Of a stretch of 64,000 nt of DNA, positions 26,574 to 35,988 are shown piece after piece. Where the stretch lies: positions 3,803-67,802 of the forward strand of contig JAEZBR010000070.1 in assembly GCA_023426935.1 (NCBI GenBank), in the 5' to 3' direction. Under the pieces are notes generated by a model. The model worked only from the letters and a program-made list of their open reading frames with translations. It was not told where the DNA came from and did no database searches. The position numbers and the translations under genes were made by a program. Numbering within the stretch: position 1 is the first letter of the stretch; each line of letters starts with the position of its first letter. The DNA comes from Bacillota bacterium. Its GTDB lineage: Bacteria > Bacillota_I > Bacilli_A > Erysipelotrichales > Erysipelotrichaceae.

Positions 26574-26984
26574 ATGAAAATAAAAATAATTGTAATAGTT
26601 TCTGCTCTTCTAATTTGTTTTAACAACATGTCAGTTTTGGGGTATAACAACATAGAAAGCAAGGATACAAGTAAAAGTAGTATAGAAAGGGTAGCGCCTG
26701 TACAGATTGATAATTACTATAATGCACTATGTGTGTTCGACAATGGGAACACGGCAACAGCAGTTTTGAACATATATGGGACTATATATAAAAACTCTGG
26801 GGTTACAACGTCTTATAGCTTACAAGCTAGGATATCTTCAGTATCTTCATCTTTTCAAAACGCAACTGCCAGAATTACCGATAAATACTTTCAAATATAT
26901 CAAGGAAATGTTAAGTGCTATATAAATATTACTTTTACAATTCCCTCTCAAAGTAAACCAATGATGTTTACTTACATTGTTTAG
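26574..26984 (+). CDS. small secreted protein of unknown function
   Basis: A 136-residue preprotein with a signal peptide (IIVIVSALLICFNNMSVLG) and a predicted mature domain of about 110 residues made of short beta strands (TATAVLNIYGTIY, SYSLQARISSVS, VKCYINITFTIPS). It has AAAGGGG as ribosome binding site and begins 25 bp after the Xre-type regulator on the same strand. It shows no clear match to a family I know. Being next to the bacteriocin-type locus, it could be a second secreted effector, an immunity factor or an exported ligand of the sensor; this is inference. Confidence 0.6.
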   Translation: MKIKIIVIVSALLICFNNMSVLGYNNIESKDTSKSSIERVAPVQIDNYYNALCVFDNGNTATAVLNIYGTIYKNSGVTTSYSLQARISSVSSSFQNATARITDKYFQIYQGNVKCYINITFTIPSQSKPMMFTYIV

Positions 26985-27068
26985 AAAAAATGATTGATAA
27001 TACAGAATGTATAAACAATCAAGGGCTACAACCAGACCTTTTATCTTGTAAATAATAATAATTTTTTT

Positions 27069-27091
27069 GGCACTCTTATTGACAGAGTGCC
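27069..27091. promoter_or_regulatory. CIRCE-type operator 1 (HrcA site)
   Basis: GGCACTC-N9-GAGTGCC matches the CIRCE core GCACTC-N9-GAGTGC. The 9-base centre contains the TTGACA -35 element of the groESL promoter, so HrcA binding would block it directly. Confidence 0.85.
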
Positions 27092-27106
27092 ATATTTGCG
27101 TATAAT
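27079..27106 (+). promoter_or_regulatory. sigma-A promoter of groESL
   Basis: Consensus TTGACA (27079-27084) and TATAAT (27101-27106) with a 16-bp spacer. It is flanked by two CIRCE-type operators. Confidence 0.85.
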
Positions 27107-27115
27107 AGTAACTGC

Positions 27116-27140
27116 TAGCACTTATAACGTAAGAGTGCCA
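27116..27140. promoter_or_regulatory. CIRCE-type operator 2 (HrcA site)
   Basis: TAGCACTT-N9-GAGTGCCA, an imperfect CIRCE copy downstream of the -10 element and ahead of the groES ribosome binding site (TAGGAGG). Confidence 0.75.
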
Positions 27141-27159
27141 AATATCTAGGAGGCAAGGT

Positions 27160-29068
<1,909 letters not shown>

Positions 29069-29087
29069 ACATTCAAATGATTAAAGA

Positions 29088-29111
29088 CCAGAGGAAACTC
29101 TGGCCTTTTTT
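29088..29111 (+). terminator. Terminator of groESL
   Basis: CCAGAG-GAAA-CTCTGG hairpin with a GNRA-type loop, followed by CC and six T residues. Confidence 0.85.
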
Positions 29112-29127
29112 GTGGTTTGAGTCTATG

Positions 29128-29156
29128 TTGACAATATCGGAAAAGACAGATATACT
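29128..29156 (+). promoter_or_regulatory. sigma-A promoter of the abiE pair
   Basis: TTGACA (29128-29133) and TATACT (29151-29156) with a 17-bp spacer, 45 bp before the antitoxin start. The antitoxin probably represses it. Confidence 0.7.
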
Positions 29157-29200
29157 CACAATAAGTAAATATGAATAATACATAGCGAAAGGAGACTAAA

Positions 29201-29827
29201 ATGCTGATAAACTATTTAAGGAAGAATTATAAAGACGGCGAACCTATTTTCCTTTCGGATATTAATGTAAAAGGTATGACTCAAGAAAATATCCGATATC
29301 ATCTTAAAAAGTATACTGATGAAGGTCTTTTGTCTCGTTTTGAACCGGGTATATATTACTTTCCGAAAGATAACCAATTTGGAGAAAAATCGGTGATTTC
29401 AGCGGAAACAGTTGCATATAACAAATATATCTGCCGGAAAAACGTGTATGTCGGATATTATTCGGGTCATACTTTTATGAATCGAATTGGGTTATCAACC
29501 CAGGTTCCTTTTATTGAAGAAATAACCAGCAATTATGCTCCAGCATTGGTAAGAAAAATTACAATTAAGAATCGAAGCTATCTAATTCGCAAACCAGTCG
29601 TTAAAATTAATGAAAATAATATGTATACTTTGCAGATCCTTGACTGCCTTAAGAGTATTGGTGCGTTTGATGAAGAAGATATTAAGTCATACGGGGAAGT
29701 ATTATCTAAGCATATTAGCGAACATAAAATATCCAAGGATGATATTGATAAGTACATTTCAAATTATCCGACTAAGGTATATAAAGCAATTTATGAAACG
29801 GGGGTTAATTATGTATCTTCACAATGA
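29201..29827 (+). CDS. AbiEi-like antitoxin (DUF6088-type)
   Basis: The 208-residue protein has an N-terminal winged helix (NYLRKNYKDGEPIFLSDI, ENIRYHLKKYTDEGLLSRFEPGIYYFP) and the antitoxin C-domain typical of AbiEi relatives (YNKYICRKNVYVGYYSGHTFMNRIGLSTQ). In type IV AbiE systems the antitoxin represses transcription and counters the nucleotidyltransferase toxin without binding it. GAAAGGAGAC is the ribosome binding site, and the toxin gene starts inside its last codons. The locus is AT-rich. Confidence 0.85.
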   Translation: MLINYLRKNYKDGEPIFLSDINVKGMTQENIRYHLKKYTDEGLLSRFEPGIYYFPKDNQFGEKSVISAETVAYNKYICRKNVYVGYYSGHTFMNRIGLSTQVPFIEEITSNYAPALVRKITIKNRSYLIRKPVVKINENNMYTLQILDCLKSIGAFDEEDIKSYGEVLSKHISEHKISKDDIDKYISNYPTKVYKAIYETGVNYVSSQ

Positions 29828-30737
29828 TAGGAATCAATTTAAAGATCTCCTTGAACAAGTAGCGAACAATTCTTCTAGACCACTTGCTGTTATTGAGAAA
29901 GATTATTATGTAACTTTAATACTGAGATTGCTATCACAGAAATTAAGTAATTGTGTTTTTAAGGGAGGCACATCCTTGTCTAAAGGTTTTCATGTAATTA
30001 ACCGATTTTCAGAAGATATTGACATAACCTTTGATGAACACATTGGTGAGTCAAGGAGGGCAAAACTTAAGAATGTCGTTGTTAAAGGTATCGGTGAAGA
30101 ATTGAAGATGTCAATTTCGAACTGGGAGAAAACTCAAAGTGATAGAGATCTAAATGCTTACTTGTTTTCGTATGATTCTGTAATAAAATATGATGATGAT
30201 AGAATGTTGCAAAATGTCAAATTAGAAACAGCATTAGGATCTTATGCGTTTCCGACGGTTGTAATTACAATCGATAACTTTATAGGTAATTATTTGAAAG
30301 GAATAGGCAAAGAATCCTTAGCTAAACAATATTCACTAGATGATTTTCAAATGAAAATTCAATCGCTTGAAAGAACATATATTGATAAAATATTTGCGCT
30401 CTGTGATTACTATATTAATGGAAGAGTTAAGCGAAATTCGCGACATCTATATGATATCTATAAGCTAACTCCGTTTATTAAATTCGATGATAGTTTTTCC
30501 AAACTATATGAGGAAGTTAGAAAGCAACGTGCCAAGATGGAAATATGCCCATCAGCACAACCAAGAGTAGATGTGTCTAAGTTAATAACTGAGTTTTGCG
30601 ATAACGGGTTTTATGAAGAAGATTACCGTATAATTACAGATTATTTCATTGATGATGCCGTTAGTTATGAAGATGTAATTAATCAAATGCGAGATGTAGC
30701 AAAATTGAGATTTATTTCTGTGAATAGCAATAAATAA
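29811..30737 (+). CDS. AbiEii-like nucleotidyltransferase toxin
   Basis: The start is placed at ATG 29811 (MYLHNDRNQFKDLLEQV), 17 bp inside the antitoxin gene; longer in-frame extensions would run through antitoxin coding sequence. The 308-residue protein shows the AbiEii pattern: IEKDYYVTLILRLL, the nucleotidyltransferase motif VFKGGTSLSKGFHVINRFSEDIDITFDE with the catalytic acidic pair, then a Lys in VKLETALGS and the RHLYDIYKL segment. Family members block tRNA by adding nucleotides to its 3' end or phosphorylate other targets. Together with the antitoxin it makes a bicistronic phage-abortive type module. Confidence 0.88.
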   Translation: MYLHNDRNQFKDLLEQVANNSSRPLAVIEKDYYVTLILRLLSQKLSNCVFKGGTSLSKGFHVINRFSEDIDITFDEHIGESRRAKLKNVVVKGIGEELKMSISNWEKTQSDRDLNAYLFSYDSVIKYDDDRMLQNVKLETALGSYAFPTVVITIDNFIGNYLKGIGKESLAKQYSLDDFQMKIQSLERTYIDKIFALCDYYINGRVKRNSRHLYDIYKLTPFIKFDDSFSKLYEEVRKQRAKMEICPSAQPRVDVSKLITEFCDNGFYEEDYRIITDYFIDDAVSYEDVINQMRDVAKLRFISVNSNK

Positions 30738-30839
30738 TGAAACGAAAAGTGAAGAATAATCATGAAACCCTACGTAGGCTTTCTTACATAATTGCTACCT
30801 TGCAAGGTTCAAGTTGCATTTATGCAACATTTATCTTAT

Positions 30840-31493
30840 GCTTTAAAAAAGTGCAAATATTTACATAAATATAAATATGAGTTAAGAAATGGGAATGGTT
30901 TAAACCGATTAACTGAAGCAAGTGCTTCTTCAATCGGCTCGCTAACTAATCCATCACGAATAGTAAATACCTTTCACAGTAACAACGAAAAAGATGTTTC
31001 CGTTCCGACGATTAATAATTATTTAGAGTATTTGCAAGATGCCTTTATTATTACTCAAGCAAAAAGATATGATGTTAAAGGCCGTCGATATATTAGCACG
31101 CCTTCAAAGTTTTACTTTACTGATTTAGGATTAAGAAATGAGAAATTATGATTTAGACAATATGAAGAAAATCATTTGATGGAAAATATATTTTACAATG
31201 AATTATTATATCGAGGATTTAATGTAGATGTCGGTGTAATTGAATTTAGTGATAAAGATGAACAAAAAATAGTGCGAAAATAATTGGAGGTCGATTTTGT
31301 GGTGAATAAAGGCAGTAATCGTTACTAAATTCAGTCTGTTTTAAATATCGAGACCAAAGAAAAGAAAGAGCAGGAGGAACGAGACTTCATTAACATTGCT
31401 GATTCCTTTAAGAAAATTATTGTGGTCAAGGATCGAGTGATACCTTGGCATAATGAGCGAGGTACTTTGATTATTGGAATTGAACGATTTTAA
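30840..31493 (+). pseudogene. Remnant of a DUF4143-type ATPase
   Basis: One continuous frame carries the C-terminal half of a DUF4143-type ATPase: EASASSIGSLTNPSRIVNTF, TINNYLEYLQDAFIITQAKRYDVKG, PSKFYFTDLGLRN, then QYEENHLMENIFYNELLYRG, LEVDFVVNKGS, KEKKEQEERDFINIADSF, VIPWHNERGTLIIGIERF. Three in-frame stops interrupt it (31149-31151 TGA, 31281-31283 TAA, 31326-31328 TAA), and the ATPase domain with Walker motifs is deleted. It lies directly after the AbiE pair, so the area looks like a graveyard for mobile accessory genes. An intact relative is at 52282. Confidence 0.85.
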
Positions 31494-31521
31494 CCCAAGC
31501 TAATAGTTTGGAATTATAGCA

Positions 31522-32463
31522 TTATTTCTGAAAAGATTTACCTTGCCAGGTATTCTTTTGTTTCAGTAGTTGGTCAAGATAGTTTAAAGATGTGATCTTT
31601 TCTCTAGTCCATAAAGGGGCGATTAGTTCTTTAAGCGGAGCATCAGACATGACCCTTTCGATCACAAAACTAGGATCGAGGATTTCCAACTGGGAAACGA
31701 TGATATTGAAATATTCTTCTTTAGATAATAACGGGAAGGGAGTTTTCTGATATTCCTTGGCTAGAAATGATTCCTTCAGGATCAATAAGTTATGAAACTT
31801 GACGGCGTTGATCGGTAATGAATTTAAGGCTGAAGCGTTTTCCTTCATCATCTCTTTGGATTCACCAGGTAAGCCGTTAATCAAATGCACGGTGATATGC
31901 AGTTTTTCTTTCGCAAGTTTAGAAATAACGGTTTTAGCTTGGTCAAAGGTGTGGTAACAATTCATCCTTTTCGTTATATCATCGTGGATCGATTGGATTC
32001 CTAATTCGAGCCAGACTTCTTTTTCTTTATTATAATGGGATAGTAATTCGATGATCTCATCGCTTAAGCAATCGACTCTAGTCGCGATGAAAAGAACCTG
32101 AATCCTAGGGTCGGCAATAAATGGTTCAAAGGTTTGTCTTAATTTTTCAAGTGAGCCGTAAGTATTTGAGTAACTCTGGAAGTATGGCTGCGGTTGAGCT
32201 GTAGGCCACTTCTTTAAATAGACTTGTTTACGTTTATTAAACTGTTGAAGTAGATCAGGATCGTTATCACCTGGGAAGTCATCGATTCCGTTACCCGGGC
32301 AGAAGTAACAACCATGAGTGCTATAAGTACCGTCTCGGTTAGGACAGGTGAATCCCGCGTTCAAAGGAACCTTGGCAAGCTTAGTCCCAAAGTGTTTTAA
32401 ACAATAATAATTCCAAGTCTGATAACGCTTGTTATCTAAGGAATACTTATAAGGGTTATTCAT
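31522..32463 (-). CDS. radical SAM protein of the TIGR01212/YhcC type
   Basis: The 313-residue protein has an unusual Cys triad for the 4Fe-4S cluster in FTCPNRDGTYSTHGCYFC (C-x11-C-x2-C), then the Elp3-like core with YSNTYGSLEKL, VLFIATRVDCLSDE, VWLELGIQSIHDD and ITVHLINGLPGE. YhcC-type proteins are conserved but their reaction is unproven; an RNA modification role is often suggested. It overlaps the upstream HAD gene by 8 bp. The neighbours give no further clue. Confidence 0.88.
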   Translation of the reverse strand: MNNPYKYSLDNKRYQTWNYYCLKHFGTKLAKVPLNAGFTCPNRDGTYSTHGCYFCPGNGIDDFPGDNDPDLLQQFNKRKQVYLKKWPTAQPQPYFQSYSNTYGSLEKLRQTFEPFIADPRIQVLFIATRVDCLSDEIIELLSHYNKEKEVWLELGIQSIHDDITKRMNCYHTFDQAKTVISKLAKEKLHITVHLINGLPGESKEMMKENASALNSLPINAVKFHNLLILKESFLAKEYQKTPFPLLSKEEYFNIIVSQLEILDPSFVIERVMSDAPLKELIAPLWTREKITSLNYLDQLLKQKNTWQGKSFQK

Positions 32464-33052
32464 GGTTATTCTTTAAATAATCAGTGATAGTCTGATAATC
32501 ACCTTTGAACACTAGACCTTTAAAGCCACAACTTAGAGCCATCTTTACATTATCGCTGCGATCATCGATGAATAAAGATTCCGCCGGATTAATCTTAAAG
32601 GTCTTGATTGCATACTCAAAAATATCCTTATTTGGTTTTACCATTTTAATATCCGCGGAAAAGATCGCATCTTTAAAATATTTCATTTCCGGTAAAGAAC
32701 GGATATGTTTTCCGAAGGAGACCGGAGCATTGGATAGAATAAACAAATCATAACCAATAAGTTTATATTCATTTAATACTTTGGGAACTTTAGGATAAAA
32801 AACCGATAACTCGTCTCTAGTCGCAATTAGTTTCTCGGCATAAGGATGTAAGCGCGCCGGTAATAAGTTATATACCTTCTCAAAATAATCTGATTCATTG
32901 ATTGTGCCGGCATCCATTTCGGCCCAATTGCCGAAGAAAGCCTCATAAAACCATTGAGTATCTTTTTGTGGTACTCCGATGGTTTTTATCATCTTTTGGG
33001 GGTCGAAGTCAACTAAGACTCCGCCACAGTCAAAGACCAGATTCTTAATCAT
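32456..33052 (-). CDS. HAD-superfamily hydrolase, subfamily IA
   Basis: The 198-residue protein has motif I NLVFDCGGVLVDFD, motif II LFILSNAPV, motif III Lys in MVKPNKDIF and motif IV FIDDRSDNVKMA. The GGVL form of motif I is typical of YihX-like sugar phosphatases and related enzymes. The cap is a small helical bundle. It is in one transcript with a PIN-like protein (1-bp overlap, TAATG) and the radical SAM gene (8-bp overlap). Confidence 0.87.
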   Translation of the reverse strand: MIKNLVFDCGGVLVDFDPQKMIKTIGVPQKDTQWFYEAFFGNWAEMDAGTINESDYFEKVYNLLPARLHPYAEKLIATRDELSVFYPKVPKVLNEYKLIGYDLFILSNAPVSFGKHIRSLPEMKYFKDAIFSADIKMVKPNKDIFEYAIKTFKINPAESLFIDDRSDNVKMALSCGFKGLVFKGDYQTITDYLKNNHE

Positions 33053-33576
33053 TACTTCTTATCGGTAGGCGTAGCCGTCTTATCGATTACCGTACCGTTA
33101 AATAATGCTTTGAGATGATTATACAGTTGAGTACCCTGACCGGTACCATATTCCCGGTTCAAGGCATTCGATAATTCCAACTTGGATTTCGCTTTTAAGA
33201 CAAATGGTAACGATAAACATTCCTCGATCGATTCCTTCAAAGCGATGTCCTTAAATGAATCCGGATATCTTTTCTTCAAAGATTTGATTGCGGCTTCGTA
33301 GCCTTTATCTTGGGAAATAATGTAAGCCTGATCGACTTTCTTTTCTCCAATCAAAACTCCAAGTTCTGAAACAATCTGGAAATCCAGGGAATTCTTCCCG
33401 GCTTTGACCGATTCGATAAACTGCACAGCGGCTTTCGTGGTTGCCGTTCTCTTTTTTAATTTTGTTAAATCTAATCCTTTCTTGTGAAAAATCATGACAC
33501 TGTCTTCCTTGTTCAGGACCTCTATGCCATTTAAGTCTGTGGTGATGTTGTTATCGCCATCAATTAAAAAAATCAT
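33052..33576 (-). CDS. PIN-like/NYN-type ribonuclease domain protein
   Basis: The 174-residue protein begins MIFLIDGDNN, the acidic first motif of PIN/NYN nucleases, and has LDFQIVSELGVLIG and AYIISQDKGYEAAIKSL, which provide the other conserved Asp residues. The C-terminal 60 residues are helical and not recognised. PIN-like nucleases cut single-stranded RNA; a role in RNA processing is plausible. It starts the three-gene run with the HAD and radical SAM genes. Confidence 0.7.
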   Translation of the reverse strand: MIFLIDGDNNITTDLNGIEVLNKEDSVMIFHKKGLDLTKLKKRTATTKAAVQFIESVKAGKNSLDFQIVSELGVLIGEKKVDQAYIISQDKGYEAAIKSLKKRYPDSFKDIALKESIEECLSLPFVLKAKSKLELSNALNREYGTGQGTQLYNHLKALFNGTVIDKTATPTDKK

Positions 33577-33696
33577 ATAATTCCTTCTTTCTTACTAGAT
33601 ACATCTGTATTAAAAGGTTATGTTTAATTTCTAATAGGTATATCCGCTGATTCATATTCTAAAGCAATTGTTTCCTTTTAGCAAATTTCTTGCCCA

Positions 33697-33726
33697 AAAT
33701 AAAACCCAAGGACGATGAAACTTGGG
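33697..33726 (-). terminator. Terminator of the tRNA-Thr gene
   Basis: On the minus strand CCCAAG and CTTGGG form a stem with a 10-base loop, followed by TTTTATTTT. Confidence 0.6.
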
Positions 33727-33740
33727 CCTCTTAGAATAAA

Positions 33741-33815
<75 letters not shown>

Positions 33816-33826
33816 GCGCATATATA

Positions 33827-33854
33827 AGTATATAAAAAATGGTGGAATATGCAA
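33827..33854 (-). promoter_or_regulatory. Predicted promoter of the tRNA-Thr gene
   Basis: On the minus strand TTGCAT and TATACT are separated by 16 bp and end 11 bp before the tRNA 5' end, as expected for a tRNA transcript with a very short leader. Confidence 0.6.
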
Positions 33855-34036
33855 GGAAAAAATGATAATTCAGGTTAGAAAACTCACTAGATACCGTAAA
33901 CATTGACTAAAAATGGTTGGACAAGACTTATATTAAGATTTCTTATCCAGCATTGGTATAATGCTAAACAGGACTGGATTCTTAAACAAAGGATAATAGG
34001 GTGATTCAGAAAGAAATAAGCTAAGGAGAGATTATA

Positions 34037-34068
34037 AAAGGACATAGGCAATAACGCTTATGTCCTTT
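34037..34068. terminator. Terminator downstream of the M20 peptidase gene
   Basis: AAAGGACATA pairs perfectly with TATGTCCTTT across a 12-base loop, with a T-rich stretch on the minus-strand side. The rest of the 33855-34036 gap holds no gene I can support. Confidence 0.75.
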
Positions 34069-34073
34069 ATTAA

Positions 34074-35519
34074 TTATAATGTTCTAATTAGATTCAGATA
34101 GAAAGTAACACATTCCCCGATCATCGGTAGCTTGATCCGTTCGTTGTAGTTATGAATCATATTACGTTGTTCCTTATCTAGCTGCATGCACGAGAAGCGG
34201 CAGATATGGTCGCAGATCGGCGGATAATGCCGGGAATCGGAACAGGCAATCATAAGATATGGCGTAACTAAGGTGTTAGGCCAGGTTCGATTAATCGCTT
34301 GAGATACTTTCTGATATTCCGGAGAATTAGTATCGGTATACGGTGAAGCTGCCATCCCATCGATGATCTCAAATTCTACCTTGGGATTATTGACGGCTTG
34401 CTTAATATGATCTAAGGCTTGTTGCGGGGAATCGGTATTCATTAAACGAATATTACAGACAGCTTTAGCGTCGTTAGGAATTATATTTGCCTGCGGAGAA
34501 GCGGAGGCCATGTTCCAAGACTGCGTTGTCTTTAACATCGCCGCTAATTCACCACCTTTGGCAACGAAGGCTTTCTTTAAGATTCCGCCGAATAACCACA
34601 TATTCGCTAAAGCGAGCTTCTGTAAACCGAACGGGAGATTTCTTCCGACGGTTTCTAATAAACCCTTGATTGGGGCAGAGAGTGAAGCCTTGAACGGATG
34701 TTTTTCGCTGTCACAGATCGCTTTAGATAAGACGCCTAATGCGGTATGAACCGGTGGGTGGGATGCATGTCCGCCTTCACCCGGCACACTCATTCTTAGA
34801 TCCATCATGCCTTTTTCCCCGACCCCGATAACCGCTAAGGGCGGGATTGAAGGGAACATATCCGGAACGATGGCGCCGCCTTCGTCAACGACTAAAGCGG
34901 GATGAACGTTGATCGATGCGAAATATTCAACGATTCCCGGGGCGCCATCACCGGCGACTTCTTCATTCCCGGAGAAACATAAGTAGATATCGTGTTCGGG
35001 GACGTATCCTTCCTTAATCATTCTTTCGGCACCTTCCATGACGCCTAATAAAGTGATTTTGGTATCAAGGGTTCCGCGACCCCATAATTGACCATCCGCA
35101 ATATCGCCCGCAAATGGTGCGTGTTTCCATTTCGAAGCTTCGCCTGTCGCGACGACATCGTAATGCGCCATTAGAACGGTAGGGGAATCCGAATTTTTAC
35201 CTTCCCAATGATAGACCAGACCGGTATTCCCAATCTTCTTAAAATCGCACTTTTCATTCACTAACGGATAATTCTTAACTAAGAGTTTAGGAAAAGACGC
35301 AAAGACTTCCTTATCACATTTCTCAAAGTCATGATTCGAAACGGTTGGGATCCGAATCATTTCCTGTAAGTGTTTCGTCATTAACTCGTTATCGACTTCG
35401 AGTTTTGGCAAAGAGGTAACTTCGACTTTCTTAGGTTTGTAATTAACCGTACGTACCAGCAAGATCACAATCAAAACCAACAATAATCCTAGGATGATTA
35501 ACCACCACATATTTTTCAC
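34074..35519 (-). CDS. M20-family metallopeptidase (carboxypeptidase / aminoacylase-like), membrane-anchored
   Basis: The 481-residue protein starts with one membrane helix (residues about 4-23) and then shows the M20 di-zinc enzyme: VLMAHYDVVAT, WGRGTLDTKI, CFSGNEEVAGDGAPGI, VDEGGAI and a dimerisation lid with GHASHPP, ending with a metal His near CSDSRHYPP. The layout matches CPS1/PM20D1-type enzymes that cleave or make N-acyl amino acids and dipeptides. It is monocistronic, divergent from the ArsR operon, and ends at a strong terminator. Confidence 0.88.
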   Translation of the reverse strand: MKNMWWLIILGLLLVLIVILLVRTVNYKPKKVEVTSLPKLEVDNELMTKHLQEMIRIPTVSNHDFEKCDKEVFASFPKLLVKNYPLVNEKCDFKKIGNTGLVYHWEGKNSDSPTVLMAHYDVVATGEASKWKHAPFAGDIADGQLWGRGTLDTKITLLGVMEGAERMIKEGYVPEHDIYLCFSGNEEVAGDGAPGIVEYFASINVHPALVVDEGGAIVPDMFPSIPPLAVIGVGEKGMMDLRMSVPGEGGHASHPPVHTALGVLSKAICDSEKHPFKASLSAPIKGLLETVGRNLPFGLQKLALANMWLFGGILKKAFVAKGGELAAMLKTTQSWNMASASPQANIIPNDAKAVCNIRLMNTDSPQQALDHIKQAVNNPKVEFEIIDGMAASPYTDTNSPEYQKVSQAINRTWPNTLVTPYLMIACSDSRHYPPICDHICRFSCMQLDKEQRNMIHNYNERIKLPMIGECVTFYLNLIRTL

Positions 35520-35565
35520 TCCCTTTTAAACCATTATAATCATTTAATAATTAGACGGAAAGTAG

Positions 35566-35593
35566 TTGACAGAGAATAATAAATGATTATCAT
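35566..35593 (+). promoter_or_regulatory. Promoter of the metal efflux operon
   Basis: TTGACA (35566-35571) and TATCAT (35588-35593) with a 16-bp spacer. The -10 sits in AATGAT-T-ATCATT (35582-35594), which resembles a Fur/Zur-type half box; relevance unproven. Confidence 0.55.
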
Positions 35594-35594
35594 T

Positions 35595-35618
35595 ATATAT
35601 GAACAAGTGTTCATATAT
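35595..35618. promoter_or_regulatory. ArsR/SmtB-type operator
   Basis: A perfect inverted repeat with 11-bp arms (ATATATGAACA and its complement) around AG. The TGAACA-N2-TGTTCA core is the usual 12-2-12 type site of ArsR/CzrA/CadC repressors. It lies between the -10 element and the ribosome binding site of the regulator gene. Confidence 0.85.
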
Positions 35619-35628
35619 GGAGGTGTGT

Positions 35629-35988
35629 ATGAAAGATCTCGAAGTTTGCGAAGAACATGTTATTCATCCGGAGATTATTAAACAGGTAAAAACGAATTTG
35701 CCTGAACATGAAACGTTGGATGCTTTGGCCGATCTATTCAAAGTGTTCGGGGATTATACCCGCATTAAATTATTATGTGCATTATTTAATCACGAGATGT
35801 GTGTCTGTGATTTGGCGGAAGTGACCCAGATGAGTCAGAGCGCTATCTCACATCAACTTCGGGTTTTGAAACAAGCACAGTTAGTCGGAAACAGGAGACA
35901 AGGAAAAACGATCTTTTATTTCCTGAAGGATGAACATGTTAAGTTAATTTATGAAGCCGGATTGAGTCATGTAAAGGAGAAAATCTAA
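35629..35988 (+). CDS. ArsR/SmtB-family metal-sensing repressor
   Basis: The start is set at ATG 35629 because GGAGG (35619-35623) lies before it and an earlier ATG (35599) would lie inside the operator. The 119-residue protein has the ArsR winged helix (LFKVFGDYTRIKLLCAL, CVCDLAEVTQMSQSAISHQLRVLKQAQLVGNRRQGKTIFYFL). An N-terminal Cys (EVCEEHVIH) and the alpha-3 CVC motif suggest a CadC-like thiolate metal site, so Cd, Pb or Zn are likely signals. It overlaps the transporter start by one base and probably represses the operon until metal binds. Confidence 0.92.
   Translation: MKDLEVCEEHVIHPEIIKQVKTNLPEHETLDALADLFKVFGDYTRIKLLCALFNHEMCVCDLAEVTQMSQSAISHQLRVLKQAQLVGNRRQGKTIFYFLKDEHVKLIYEAGLSHVKEKI

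Noticed and set aside
29610..29810. Earlier start for the AbiEii toxin
   Set aside because: It would run through the antitoxin gene in another frame; family N-termini begin near MYLHNDRNQF.
34487..34749. Plus-strand frames inside the M20 peptidase gene
   Set aside because: Antisense to a well-supported enzyme and without translation signals.
35599..35628. Earlier start for the ArsR-family gene
   Set aside because: The ATG lies within the operator palindrome and has no ribosome binding site; ATG 35629 follows GGAGG.
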